Assembly (NCBI GenBank): GCA_963728985.1
Contig: CAVSME010000001.1
Span: forward strand, 620,001 to 684,000
DNA from: DASXAI01 sp963728985
GTDB taxonomy: Bacteria; Actinomycetota; Acidimicrobiia; Acidimicrobiales; Ilumatobacteraceae
DNA length: 64,000 bases
Direction of reading: 5' to 3'
A program made the translations under genes and the position numbers. The notes below the pieces were generated by a model. That model ran no database searches, was not told the DNA's origin, and saw nothing but the letters and a program-made list of their open reading frames with translations. Position 1 is the stretch's first letter. Every line of letters begins with the position of its first letter. This document shows, one piece after another, positions 24,126 through 33,185 of this stretch.

Positions 24126-24677
24126 TCAGGACGGCGCGAGGCGGGCAACGAGCTGATCGGCGTCGACAGCATCCACGGTCGCACCACGTGTGCCCGGCTG
24201 GCGGAGGAACTCGCCGGCTACCGCGAACCCGATGGCCCCCCACGACGCACCGCGCAGCTCCACCGTCAACGAACGCACCCGCTCCCGCAACAGCGTCCGG
24301 TGGCGGTCGGCCTCCACCTCAGCTACCTCGTCGAGGTCGAACGACAGCACCAGGGCAGCGGCGTCACCCAACAGCTCCCCCGGCTTCAGCGCGCACGCAG
24401 CAGCCTGGTCGGTGACGAGGAGGACGCCCTGGCCCTGCCCGAGGCGGACGATCTGGGCGTCCTCGCCGTGGGCGGGCCGGCCGTCGTCGTCGGTGGCCAC
24501 GCCGGCGATGGCGGTGACCGCCCACCACTGGGGGGTGGTCTCTCCCGGTCGGGGCTCGGGGCAGCCCTCGGTCACCGGGCGACCGAGGGCGCCGGCCAGG
24601 GCGTCGTCGGTGTCGTCGTCCAGGAGCGTGAACGCCGGGCAGTAGGAGGCGCCGTCGGCGGTGAGCCCGTGATCCAC
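24126..24677 (-). CDS. hypothetical protein
   Basis: A 183-residue soluble protein with no recognised motifs, no signal and no membrane segment. The GTG at 24677 fixes the start, since upstream the frame becomes the Arg-rich shadow of the NUDIX gene. The composition is acidic (FTLLDDDTDDALAG, FDLDEVAEVEADR). The C-terminal half reads as an amphipathic alpha/beta protein. It lies between the NUDIX gene (32 bp upstream) and pstS on the same strand, so a link to phosphate metabolism is possible only by context. Confidence 0.55.
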   Translation of the reverse strand: MDHGLTADGASYCPAFTLLDDDTDDALAGALGRPVTEGCPEPRPGETTPQWWAVTAIAGVATDDDGRPAHGEDAQIVRLGQGQGVLLVTDQAAACALKPGELLGDAAALVLSFDLDEVAEVEADRHRTLLRERVRSLTVELRGASWGAIGFAVAGEFLRQPGTRGATVDAVDADQLVARLAPS

Positions 24678-24709
24678 GCCCGACTGGCTACCACGCCCGC
24701 GCCGGGCCG

Positions 24710-25117
24710 CTAGCCGGCGAAGGCAGCGAAGGCGTCGAGCACCACGCGATCGTGGGGGTAGGTCAGCTGCCGGCGCGCCGCCGGCACCGTCATCCACTGC
24801 ACGGCGTCGATCTCGTCGTTGGGCGTGAACGAGCCGGCCAGGGGCCGCATCTCCCAGTAGCGCACGTGCTTGGGGCGGCCTCGGCGGTCGACGTAGTCGG
24901 TACCCGGCAGCTCGCGCCCGAGCGTGCAGCGCAGGCCCGACTCCTCGGCCACCTCGCGCAAGGCGGTGTGCTCCTCGTCGACGTCGTCGGGGTCCACCTT
25001 CCCCTTCGGAAACGTCCAGTCGTCGTAGCCCGGCCGGTGCACCAGCAACACCTCGACGCCGCCCCCGTCGGGAACCCGCCACACCACGCCGCCCGCGGCC
25101 CGCACCTCCTCCGGCAT
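24710..25117 (-). CDS. NUDIX hydrolase (MutT-like)
   Basis: A 135-residue NUDIX-fold protein. The box reads GKVDPDDVDEEHTALREVAEE, matching G-x5-E-x7-REUxEExGU with one extra residue before REVAEESG; the metal-binding REVAEE part is intact. Family enzymes cleave nucleoside diphosphates linked to another group. Mycobacterial MutT1-type enzymes and diadenosine-polyphosphate hydrolases are the nearest by context, because this gene follows ppk1 and a CYTH-CHAD gene. Its ATG shares a base with the CHAD stop (TGATG), a coupled junction. Confidence 0.9.
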   Translation of the reverse strand: MPEEVRAAGGVVWRVPDGGGVEVLLVHRPGYDDWTFPKGKVDPDDVDEEHTALREVAEESGLRCTLGRELPGTDYVDRRGRPKHVRYWEMRPLAGSFTPNDEIDAVQWMTVPAARRQLTYPHDRVVLDAFAAFAG

Positions 25118-26637
25118 CAGGTCCGCAGCCACCCGGCGAGCTTCTTGCCCGACGCCGCCTTCCATGCCTTGCGCCAGCGCCCGCGCTCGGCCGCCGCCGC
25201 CTCCCGCTCGGCAGCCACCAGCAACCCGGCCACGAACGCCTGCTGGCGGCTGGTGCCGCCGGCGACCGCCGCCCGCAGCCACTCCTCCGCCACGACGGCG
25301 TCGTGCTGATCACCGAGCACACCCTGGAGATGGGCGATGGCCTCGGCGTGCGGCCCCGCGGCGGGCAGTGCGCGCGCCGCCGCCTCGGCCGCATACCTGG
25401 CCCGCTTGGCGCGGATGCGCAACGCGTGGAGCTCGGCGTCCGGCGGTTTGCGGCCGAGCTTGCGGGCGTCGCGACGGAGCTTCCGCCACGGCACGGCGAC
25501 GACGTCCGGCAGCACCTTGGCCGCCGGCGCGTCTGCCGCCTCGGTCAGCTCGGGCGACCGGCCCGCCTCGACCAGGCGGTCCAGCAGCACCAGGTACTCG
25601 GTCGAGTCGAGGAACTCGATCAGGTCGGACTGCGCGATGGCCCGCTGGCGCCCGAGGCGCCGGACCAGTCGCATGGCGTGCGGCGCGTCGGCCCGATCGA
25701 GGTCGCCGGCGGCCTTCTCGAGGCGAGCGCCGAGCACGTCGGCGTCGCGCACGCGCCCGAGGGCGTCGGCCAGCCCTTTGAGCTCGGCCCGCAGTCCATC
25801 GGCCCAACTGGGATCGACCAGGGTGGCGAACGTCTTCAGGTCGCTGCGCAGTCGTCGCGTGCTGACCCTCGCCTGGTGGACGCCGACCTCGCCGGCGTCG
25901 AGGCGCACCACCGGGTCGTGCATGAGCAGCCGCTGGACGGACGCCGCGATGGCGGCCCGTACGACGAGCGCCGCCGACGGATCCTTGCCGAGCGCCGGGA
26001 CGGGCGGATCGGGCGGCGCCAGCGCCCGCGGCCCGAGAGCCCGTACCAGCTTCGGCGTCGTGTCAGGCTCGCCGGCGCCGGCGGCGCGCAGATGGTCGAC
26101 CACCAAGGGGATGAGCGCCGGCGGGGCGCCGGGCACGACCTCTACCTCGACCTCGCGGAAACGGGCGGCGATGCGATCGCCTTCCAGCACGGAGACCTCG
26201 TCGTCGCAGACCTCACCGAGCAGGCGACCGCCACCGTCACGCAGCTCGACGAGGTGCCGGCGGGTGACGAGCCGGGCCACGGGCTCGAGCGGCGCCTGCC
26301 GGAGCACGCCGCGCAACACGGCCAGCACCCCTGCCGGCATCTCGTCGGGACCGGCGTCGACCGACACCTCGGTCCGCTCCTCGCTCACACCGGGGACGGG
26401 CACTTTCGCCGTCCAGCGCCCGCTGTCGCCGCCTTCGCCGGTGCGGTGACGGATGGTGATGCCGGCCCGCACGAGGCGGAGGTCGGCGGCGTCGTAGTAG
26501 GTGGCGGCCAGCTCGCGATCAGAGCTGGCCACGGCCCGCACCCACGGGGCGATGTCGTCGAGATCGGGGAGACGGAAACCCGGCCACGCGCCGAGCTTGA
26601 CCTCGTGCTCGACGGCGCTCGACGCGCCCTCAGTCAC
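25117..26637 (-). CDS. CYTH and CHAD domain protein (polyphosphate-associated)
   Basis: A 506-residue two-domain protein. The N-terminal CYTH (about 8-200) opens with VEHEVKL, the complete E-x-E-x-K metal/phosphate motif, and has many alternating charged residues lining a tunnel fold. The C-terminal CHAD domain (about 220-500) is helical with conserved His/Arg/Lys (VHQARVSTRRLRSDLKTFA, LRIRAKRARYAAEAAA) that bind polyphosphate. CYTH enzymes hydrolyse tripolyphosphate or act as adenylate cyclases. It overlaps ppk1 by 8 bp and the NUDIX gene by 1 bp, so a role in polyphosphate handling is well supported by context. Confidence 0.92.
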   Translation of the reverse strand: MTEGASSAVEHEVKLGAWPGFRLPDLDDIAPWVRAVASSDRELAATYYDAADLRLVRAGITIRHRTGEGGDSGRWTAKVPVPGVSEERTEVSVDAGPDEMPAGVLAVLRGVLRQAPLEPVARLVTRRHLVELRDGGGRLLGEVCDDEVSVLEGDRIAARFREVEVEVVPGAPPALIPLVVDHLRAAGAGEPDTTPKLVRALGPRALAPPDPPVPALGKDPSAALVVRAAIAASVQRLLMHDPVVRLDAGEVGVHQARVSTRRLRSDLKTFATLVDPSWADGLRAELKGLADALGRVRDADVLGARLEKAAGDLDRADAPHAMRLVRRLGRQRAIAQSDLIEFLDSTEYLVLLDRLVEAGRSPELTEAADAPAAKVLPDVVAVPWRKLRRDARKLGRKPPDAELHALRIRAKRARYAAEAAARALPAAGPHAEAIAHLQGVLGDQHDAVVAEEWLRAAVAGGTSRQQAFVAGLLVAAEREAAAAERGRWRKAWKAASGKKLAGWLRT

Positions 26638-28717
26638 GCTCTGGTCCGCGCCTCGAGCGCAATAGGGCGAGCTCGTACATGCGGCGCTGGGCGTCGACGC
26701 CCTCCACGGTCGGCACCTTGCGCCACACCCCGTCGGGATCGAGCTCCCACGCCAGCACGTCGTCGGCCAAGTTGACGTCGAGCACCTCTTGCAGCCGCTC
26801 TTGGTGCTCGGGGCTCTCGATCGGCGCGTTCACCTCGACGCGGCGATCGAGGTTGCGCGGCATCAAGTCGGCCGAGCCGATGAAGTAGACGGGACGGCCC
26901 GGTCCCGCGCCGTTGCCGAAGCGCGCGATGCGGGAGTGCTCCAGGTAGCGACCGACGAGGGAGCGCACGCGGATGGTGTCCGAGAGGCCGGGCACGCCCG
27001 GACGCAGGCAGCAGATGCCCCGCACGATCAGATCGACGCGCACCCCGGCCGCGCTGGCCGAGTAGAGGGCGTCGATCATCCCGGGGTCTACGAGGCTGTT
27101 GAGCTTCATGGTGATGCGCCCGACCGACCCGAACGCCGCCTCGCCCATGATCAGGTCCTGGATCTGGTGGCGCATCCACCGCGGTGCCACCAGGATCTTG
27201 CGGTAGCGAACCTCGCGGCTGTAGCCGGTGAGGTGGTTGAACAGCTGCGTGAGATCGGCGCCGAGGGCGGGATCGCTGCTGAGCAACCCGATGTCCTCGT
27301 AGAGGCGGGCGGTGGACGGGTTGTAGTTGCCGGTGCCGATGTGGAGGTAGCGGCGGATGCCGTCGTCTTCGTCGCGCACGACGAGCACGCACTTGGAGTG
27401 CGTCTTCAGACCGACGAGGCCGTACACCACGTGCACGCCGGCCCGCTCGAGCTGCTTGGCCCACGCGATGTTGGCCTGCTCGTCGAAGCGCGCCTTCACC
27501 TCGACCAGCACCGCCACCTGCACACCGCGCTCGGCCGCTCGGATGAGGCTGCGCACGATGGGGCTGTCGCCGGACGTGCGGTAGAGGGTCATCTTGATGG
27601 TGAGGACGCGGCGGTCCTCGGAGGCCTGGCGGATGAACTCCTCGGTCGAGGTGGCGAAGCTGTCGTACGGGTGGTGCACGAGCACGTCGCGCTCGCGCAG
27701 CACCGAGAAGAGGCTCTTGTCGTTCTCGGCGGCGGCGGCCAGGCGGGCCTGGGTGGCCGGTGGCCACGGCTCGTCCTTCAGGTCGAGCCGATCGAGATCG
27801 TGGACGAGGAACAGGCCGGTCAGGTCGAGCGGCGCGCGCGATTGCGAGACGTCGTCCTCGGCGAGGTCGAGCTCGCGCATGAGCAGATCGAGGATCTGCG
27901 GGGAGATGCCCTCTTCGACCTCGAGGCGCACGGCCCGCCCGAAGCGGCGGCGGCGCAGCTCCATCTCGACGGCCTGCAGGAGGTCGTCGGCTTCCTCCTC
28001 GAGCGTGAGGTCGGCGTTGCGCGTGACCCGGAACGCCCACCGGTCCTCCACGATCATGCCGGGGAAGAGGCTGGCCAGCTGCGAGGCGATGACCTGTTCG
28101 AGCGGCACGAAGCGGGCCCCGTCGGGCAGGGGCAGGAAGCGCGGCAGCAGCGACGGCACCTTCACGCGCGCGAACACCCGCTCGTCGGACTCGGGCTCGC
28201 GCACCAGCACGGCCAGGTTCAGCGACAGGTTGGAGATGTAGGGGAACGGGTGACCGGGGTCGACGGCGAGCGGCGTCAGCACGGGGAAGATCCGGTGCTC
28301 GAAGACGTCGACGAGGTACTTGCGGTCGTCCTGGTCGAGGTCGTCCCACGAGATCAGCTCCACACCCGCCTCACGAAGCGTCGGCACCAGGCGGCCGATG
28401 TAGAGCTCTTCCTGGGCCTGGACCAGCTCGGCCACGCGATCGCTGATCTCGATGAGCTGCTGGGCCGGCGTGCGGCCATCGGGCGTGGGGCGCACGATGC
28501 CGGCCGCCAGCTGATCCTTCAGGGCCGCCACCCGGACCTGGAAGAACTCGTCGAGATTGGACGAGAAGATGGCGCAGAACTTCAGCCGCTCGAGCAGCGG
28601 GACCGTCGGCTCGTCCGCCAGCGCCAGCACACGAGCGTTGAAGTCGAGCCAGGAGAGCTCCCGGTTCAGCTGGCGCTCGTCGACGTCCGGCGCGAATGGC
28701 ACGGACGCAGTGGACAT
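26630..28717 (-). CDS. ppk1: polyphosphate kinase 1
   Basis: A 695-residue enzyme that makes polyphosphate from ATP reversibly. Motifs are the N-terminal RELSWLDFNARVLALA, SSNLDEFFQVRVA, DPGHPFPYISNLSLNLA, HHPYDSF, the catalytic-His region TGNYNPSTARLYEDIGL and GVRVDLIVRGICCLRPG, SADLMPRNLDRRVEV. The start MSTASVPFAPDVDERQLNREL is the family's usual beginning. It heads a minus-strand block with the CYTH-CHAD, NUDIX and hypothetical genes, followed by the pst operon, so phosphate storage and uptake genes are physically linked. Confidence 0.97.
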   Translation of the reverse strand: MSTASVPFAPDVDERQLNRELSWLDFNARVLALADEPTVPLLERLKFCAIFSSNLDEFFQVRVAALKDQLAAGIVRPTPDGRTPAQQLIEISDRVAELVQAQEELYIGRLVPTLREAGVELISWDDLDQDDRKYLVDVFEHRIFPVLTPLAVDPGHPFPYISNLSLNLAVLVREPESDERVFARVKVPSLLPRFLPLPDGARFVPLEQVIASQLASLFPGMIVEDRWAFRVTRNADLTLEEEADDLLQAVEMELRRRRFGRAVRLEVEEGISPQILDLLMRELDLAEDDVSQSRAPLDLTGLFLVHDLDRLDLKDEPWPPATQARLAAAAENDKSLFSVLRERDVLVHHPYDSFATSTEEFIRQASEDRRVLTIKMTLYRTSGDSPIVRSLIRAAERGVQVAVLVEVKARFDEQANIAWAKQLERAGVHVVYGLVGLKTHSKCVLVVRDEDDGIRRYLHIGTGNYNPSTARLYEDIGLLSSDPALGADLTQLFNHLTGYSREVRYRKILVAPRWMRHQIQDLIMGEAAFGSVGRITMKLNSLVDPGMIDALYSASAAGVRVDLIVRGICCLRPGVPGLSDTIRVRSLVGRYLEHSRIARFGNGAGPGRPVYFIGSADLMPRNLDRRVEVNAPIESPEHQERLQEVLDVNLADDVLAWELDPDGVWRKVPTVEGVDAQRRMYELALLRSRRGPERD

Positions 28718-28739
28718 GACGACCGATCGTACTTGTGGA

Positions 28740-29288
28740 TCACCGCCCGGTCGTGCCGGCCACCACCGGCGACACCGAGAACGTGTTCCCGCACACCGTC
28801 ACCTTGCCCGCGATCTCGATGGCGTCGAGCTCGTTCGGCGGGAAGATCCGCACCTTGGCCGACGGTGGCAGGCAGCCGCCCGCCGCCACGCCACCGTTGA
28901 GCGTGTGGAGCGCCGTGCTGGCGTGGGCGCCGGGCGCCAGCTTGATCTCGGCCGTGGGCAGACCGGCCTCCCGGGTGGCGGGTGCGCCGATCTGGGCGCC
29001 GGCGGGATCGAGGAGGGACACGCCCGGATAGCCGGCCATGGCACACGTGCGGGTGCCGGTGTTCTCGAACACGAGGGCGTAGTAGACGTTGCCGGCGCCG
29101 GGGTCGGGCGGGCCGAGCGTGGCCGACAGCTCGTTCGTGTGGCACCGGTCGCTGGCGGTCGTCGTGGGCGCGGTGGACGGCGAGGTCGTGGTGGCGCTGG
29201 ACCCTCCGTTGTCGCCCCCACAGGCGGCCAGGACGATCGTCATGACCGCCGCCACCGTCACTGCGCTCGCTGCCCGCCGCAGCTTCAC
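28740..29288 (-). CDS. DUF4232-type secreted lipoprotein
   Basis: A 182-residue exported protein. The GTG at 29288 gives a signal peptide (RRAASAVTVAAVMTIVLAAC) with a lipobox Cys near 23, then a Ser/Thr linker and a small domain of DUF4232 type: GNVYYALVFENTGTRTCAMAGYPGVSLLD and ending with a second conserved Cys, CGNTFSVSPV. The two Cys in the domain may form a disulfide. DUF4232 is common in actinobacterial cell-surface proteins and its function is unknown. It lies between ppk1 and the small gene at 29300. Confidence 0.75.
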   Translation of the reverse strand: MKLRRAASAVTVAAVMTIVLAACGGDNGGSSATTTSPSTAPTTTASDRCHTNELSATLGPPDPGAGNVYYALVFENTGTRTCAMAGYPGVSLLDPAGAQIGAPATREAGLPTAEIKLAPGAHASTALHTLNGGVAAGGCLPPSAKVRIFPPNELDAIEIAGKVTVCGNTFSVSPVVAGTTGR

Positions 29289-29299
29289 GGCGGCGATTT

Positions 29300-29575
29300 C
29301 TAGTCGTCGCCTTCGGGCAGGCCGAGATCCCAGTCGAGCAGGATGGCCTCGCGCTCGGCATCGCGCACGATGCGCTCGCGGTTGCGGCGGAACTGCGGGT
29401 CGTCTCGGGGCAGGAGCACCAACCGGGCCAGGACCCGGGCCCGGAACTCCTCCACCACAGCGCGATCGCCGAAGTCGCTGTAGACCTCCCAGTGCGGCGA
29501 CACCGGACCGAGGTACACGATCCGGGCGTGCGCCCGGGGCGGGACGGCCTCGGGGATGGGGTTGGTCAGCGACAT
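29300..29575 (-). CDS. small conserved hypothetical protein
   Basis: A 91-residue soluble protein with a central aromatic stretch (ARIVYLGPVSPHWEVYSDFGD) and a charged, helical C-terminus rich in Arg/Glu (FRRNRERIVRDAEREAILLDWD). It has no membrane segment. The ATG at 29575 is the only sensible start; upstream is a non-coding hairpin. I do not recognise the family. It lies 11 bp before the DUF4232 gene. Confidence 0.6.
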   Translation of the reverse strand: MSLTNPIPEAVPPRAHARIVYLGPVSPHWEVYSDFGDRAVVEEFRARVLARLVLLPRDDPQFRRNRERIVRDAEREAILLDWDLGLPEGDD

Positions 29576-29589
29576 TCCGGAAAACGGTA

Positions 29590-29619
29590 CCTGCCCCGGG
29601 TCCCCCACCCCGGGGCAGG
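29590..29619 (-). terminator. GC-rich hairpin downstream of htrA
   Basis: CCTGCCCCGGG (29590-29600) pairs perfectly with CCCGGGGCAGG (29609-29619) across an 8-nt loop. It lies between the htrA stop and the next minus-strand gene. No T-run follows, but the stem is strong enough to be a terminator. Confidence 0.55.
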
Positions 29620-29659
29620 CAATCAAGTTCGGCTGCGGGGCGCCGCGATGCGGCGCCGG

Positions 29660-29726
29660 GACGACTGCGCACCGTGGAGCGCAGCGACCCGAGCAAGCCG
29701 AAGCGTGCGGAGGCGGCGAGGCAGAT
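29660..29726 (-). repeat. stop-proximal repeat R2, copy c
   Basis: Reading on the minus strand it starts directly after the htrA TGA with ATCTGCCTCGCCGCCTCCGC and continues CGCTTCGGCTTGCTCGG and GTCGCTGCGCTC. It is a partial match to the family, diverging at its far end. Confidence 0.6.
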
Positions 29727-31017
<1,291 letters not shown>

Positions 31018-31050
31018 GAGTGGGCTCCGGGGGTACGATGTCGGGGTTTT

Positions 31051-31089
31051 CCGGGAACCGAACGGACGGGCGGAGCGTCCAGTTCCCGG
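31051..31089. promoter_or_regulatory. overlapping divergent ECF-type promoters between htrA and whiB
   Basis: On the minus strand GGAAC (31086-31082), a 17-bp gap and CGTT (31064-31061) form an ECF/SigE-type promoter 44 bp before htrA. On the plus strand GGAAC at 31054, a 17-bp gap and CGTC point to whiB, and another GGAAC near 31112 with a 17-bp gap precedes CGCT. The plus and minus elements overlap in a nested inverted repeat (CCGGGAAC ... GTTCCCGG). Confidence 0.65.
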
Positions 31090-31166
31090 GATCGACGGAA
31101 ATTCTCTGTCGGGAACCGGAGCGGGCGATTCAGCGCTTCATTAGCGCCGACAGACGAGGAGACACG

Positions 31167-31412
31167 ATGTACGACGACACCGACACCGCCTGGATGGCCG
31201 AAGGAAATTGCCGCAACCATCCGCCGGCAACCTTCTTCCCGAGCGACGGCGTCGGCGTGGACCGCGCCCGACGGATCTGCGGTACCTGCCCGAAGACCGA
31301 GATGTGCCTCGAGTACGCCCTCGTCAACCGGATCGACCATGGCGTCTGGGGCGGCACCTCCGAGCGGGAGCGCCGCCGCATCCTCAAGCGCCGCCGCCTG
31401 TCGATCGCGTAG
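31167..31412 (+). CDS. whiB: WhiB-family iron-sulfur transcription factor
   Basis: An 81-residue WhiB protein. The four cluster cysteines are in GNC, CGTCPKTEMC and the middle CxxC, followed by the GVWGG turn (HGVWGGTSERERRRIL) and a basic C-terminus that binds DNA. WhiB proteins hold a [4Fe-4S] cluster, bind the housekeeping sigma factor and control stress, redox and division genes. The ATG at 31167 has GAGGAG upstream; the longer in-frame ORF is not WhiB-like. It lies divergent from htrA and convergent with the anti-sigma gene. The WhiB subgroup is not assigned. Confidence 0.92.
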   Translation: MYDDTDTAWMAEGNCRNHPPATFFPSDGVGVDRARRICGTCPKTEMCLEYALVNRIDHGVWGGTSERERRRILKRRRLSIA

Positions 31413-31467
31413 GAAGTCAGCGGCGCCGCCCGCAGCTGCGCGCTTCCCGCCCCATCGCTCTCTTCCC

Positions 31468-31521
31468 GCGCAGCCTGAACACCTGTTACCGCTCCCGCGG
31501 TACGAAGTGTTCAGGCTGCGC
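31468..31521. repeat. 54-bp palindromic repeat, copy 2
   Basis: Arms 31468-31493 and 31497-31521 begin GCGCAGCCTGAACAC and end AAGTGTTCAGGCTGCGC. It closely matches the copy at 5187-5240 and is followed by TTTTT. Here it lies between convergent genes, where it could work as a bidirectional terminator. Confidence 0.8.
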
Positions 31522-31535
31522 GTTTTTGGACCGCC

Positions 31536-32363
31536 TCAGCCCTGGAAGCCGAACGTTTCCAGTAGGCCCGTTCCCGCGTCGCTGACGCGGTCGAGCAGGG
31601 ACTGGTGCTCGTCGACCCGGGGGCCGTCGGACCCGGCCACGTCGTTGGCCGCACGGTCGGGATCGGCACCCACCAGGATCACGACGACGCCGGGGCGCTG
31701 GAGGAAGACCACTGCGCCCTGCGAGGTCGGCACCTGCCAGGCCAAGAACCCGTTCACCTCGACCCGCTTGGAGTCGCTGGGCAGGGCATCGTCGTTCAGC
31801 CGGCCCGGTTCCACGAACATCGAGACGATGCGCCGGCCGTCCGTGTACACCAGCTGCGGGACACCGTCGACCTCGAACAGGCCGACGAGGCGGTAGGTGC
31901 CGGCCAGGGTCCACGGGGCGTCGTAGGTGGCCTGGGCCTTGGCCGCGTCCTGGGGGGTCGCCGCGGTCTGCACGTCGGCGGGCACGGCGGCATGGGCGTT
32001 CACGTACACGTCGGTCTGCGGATCGACCGACGCGCTGGCGCTGTTCACGTTGACCAGGCCGAGGACGACCAGCCAGCAGGCGACGGCAGCGGCGATGCCT
32101 CCGAGGCCGAACCGCAGCCGGCGCTTCCGCTCCGGTTGGGCGCTGGCGCCGGGGCCAGCGCGCAGGATCCGCTCGTAGAAGCCGAACGGCGGATCGACGG
32201 CCGGTAGCTCGCGCACCAGCCGGCGCACGTCGGCTTCCGCTTCCAAGTCGGACCGGCACTCGGCGCAGGCGTTCAGGTGCGCCTCCACCTCGTCTCGCTC
32301 GGCTGCCGTGAGCTCATCGTCGAGGTAGGCCGACAGCACGTCGTCGAGATGCTGCCCGGTCAC
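31536..32363 (-). CDS. anti-sigma factor with zinc-finger (RseA-like)
   Basis: A 275-residue membrane protein paired with the sigma gene. The N-terminal zinc-binding anti-sigma domain has the H-x3-C-x2-C motif (HLNACAECRSDLEAE). A single membrane helix follows (FGLGGIAAAVACWLVVLGLV, near residue 100), then a 150-residue extracytoplasmic domain rich in beta strands. It should hold the sigma factor inactive until a cell-envelope signal triggers release. Its GTG overlaps the sigma stop (GTGA), confirming the pair. The order with htrA and tatA matches the mycobacterial sigE-rseA-htrA-tatB locus. Confidence 0.88.
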   Translation of the reverse strand: MTGQHLDDVLSAYLDDELTAAERDEVEAHLNACAECRSDLEAEADVRRLVRELPAVDPPFGFYERILRAGPGASAQPERKRRLRFGLGGIAAAVACWLVVLGLVNVNSASASVDPQTDVYVNAHAAVPADVQTAATPQDAAKAQATYDAPWTLAGTYRLVGLFEVDGVPQLVYTDGRRIVSMFVEPGRLNDDALPSDSKRVEVNGFLAWQVPTSQGAVVFLQRPGVVVILVGADPDRAANDVAGSDGPRVDEHQSLLDRVSDAGTGLLETFGFQG

Positions 32364-32887
32364 GTGACCAGCGCCTTGCGCAGTTGGGCCCGGCCCCGGT
32401 GGATGCGGCTGCGCACCGTCCCGGCGGGGATGCCGAGGCTGTCGGCGATCTCGGCGTAGTCGAGGCCGACGACGTCGCACAGCACCACCGCGGCCCGGAA
32501 GTCCTCGGGCAGGGCTCGGATGGCGTCTTGCACGTCGCTCGGCAGCCGGCTGCGACCGAGCACCTCGTCAGGGTCAGCGTCGACACCGATGGCTCGCTCG
32601 GGCAGGTCCGCCACGACCTCGAGGGGTCGGCGCTTGCGTCGCCGCACCTCGTCGAGGAAGGCATTCGTCGTGATCCTGCTCAACCAGCCCTCCAGGGACC
32701 CCGGCGTGTACGAAGCGAGGCCCCGGCGCACCCGGAGCAGCACCTCCTGCACGAGATCCTGTGCATCGTCGTGGTTTCCCGCCAGCCGGTACGCGACGGT
32801 GTAGAGGAAACGCCCGTGGTCGCGAGCGATGTCCTCCCAGGTCGGTACCCGGGACGGTGGGCCCTCGGTGTCCGATGGGTCCGGCAC
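32360..32887 (-). CDS. sigE: ECF RNA polymerase sigma factor (SigE-like)
   Basis: A 175-residue sigma-70-family ECF factor. Region 2 is DHGRFLYTVAYRLAGNHDDAQDLVQEVLLRV with SLEGWLSRITTNAFLDEVRRRKRR; region 4 is LPEDFRAAVVLCDVVGLDYAEIADSLGIPAGTVRSRIHRGRAQLR. The GTG at 32887 is supported by a promoter so close that transcription should begin at the start codon. With the zinc-finger anti-sigma gene, frameshifted htrA and tatA nearby, it fits the SigE stress regulon. The match at synteny level is good; strict orthology would need a tree. Confidence 0.92.
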   Translation of the reverse strand: MPDPSDTEGPPSRVPTWEDIARDHGRFLYTVAYRLAGNHDDAQDLVQEVLLRVRRGLASYTPGSLEGWLSRITTNAFLDEVRRRKRRPLEVVADLPERAIGVDADPDEVLGRSRLPSDVQDAIRALPEDFRAAVVLCDVVGLDYAEIADSLGIPAGTVRSRIHRGRAQLRKALVT

Positions 32888-32890
32888 GGG

Positions 32891-32916
32891 AACGATGCGG
32901 GCGGGCGGTTGGTTCC
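32891..32916 (-). promoter_or_regulatory. ECF-type autoregulatory promoter of the sigma gene (leaderless)
   Basis: On the minus strand GGAAC (32916-32912), a 17-bp gap and CGTT (32894-32891), the same elements and spacing as the htrA promoter. The -10 ends 3 bp before the GTG start codon, so a leaderless transcript is expected. Confidence 0.7.
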
Positions 32917-32932
32917 CGCTACCGCCAGAAGG

Positions 32933-33121
32933 TCACTTGTTGGTCGAGTCGCCCTTCGTGGTGGTGTCCTCGTCCTTGGCGCCTTCGGAAAGCCCCGACT
33001 TGAATTCCTTCTGGGCTTGGCCGAGCGACCGGGCCAGCTTGGGGAGCTGGCTCCCGCCGAAGACGAGCAGGACGATCACCAACACGATGATCAGCTCCGG
33101 CCCTTCCAGAAATGCGAACAT
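32933..33121 (-). CDS. tatA: twin-arginine translocase TatA/TatE-family subunit
   Basis: A 62-residue protein with one N-terminal membrane helix (ELIIVLVIVLLVFGGSQLP) followed by the amphipathic FG-SQLPKLARSLGQAQKEFK region typical of TatA. It forms the pore of the Tat export system for folded proteins. At this locus mycobacteria carry tatB, so it may be the TatB equivalent, but length and the short hydrophilic tail favour TatA. It lies directly upstream of the sigma gene. Confidence 0.9.
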   Translation of the reverse strand: MFAFLEGPELIIVLVIVLLVFGGSQLPKLARSLGQAQKEFKSGLSEGAKDEDTTTKGDSTNK

Positions 33122-33185
33122 GCGCGCACGCTATCACCGGCGCCCTGAAACACCGCTGCGGGCCAGGAGGAGCAACCCACTCGCC

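Noticed and set aside
26789..28900. A 703-codon plus-strand frame antisense to ppk1
   Set aside because: High-GC mirror of ppk1 codons; no motifs.
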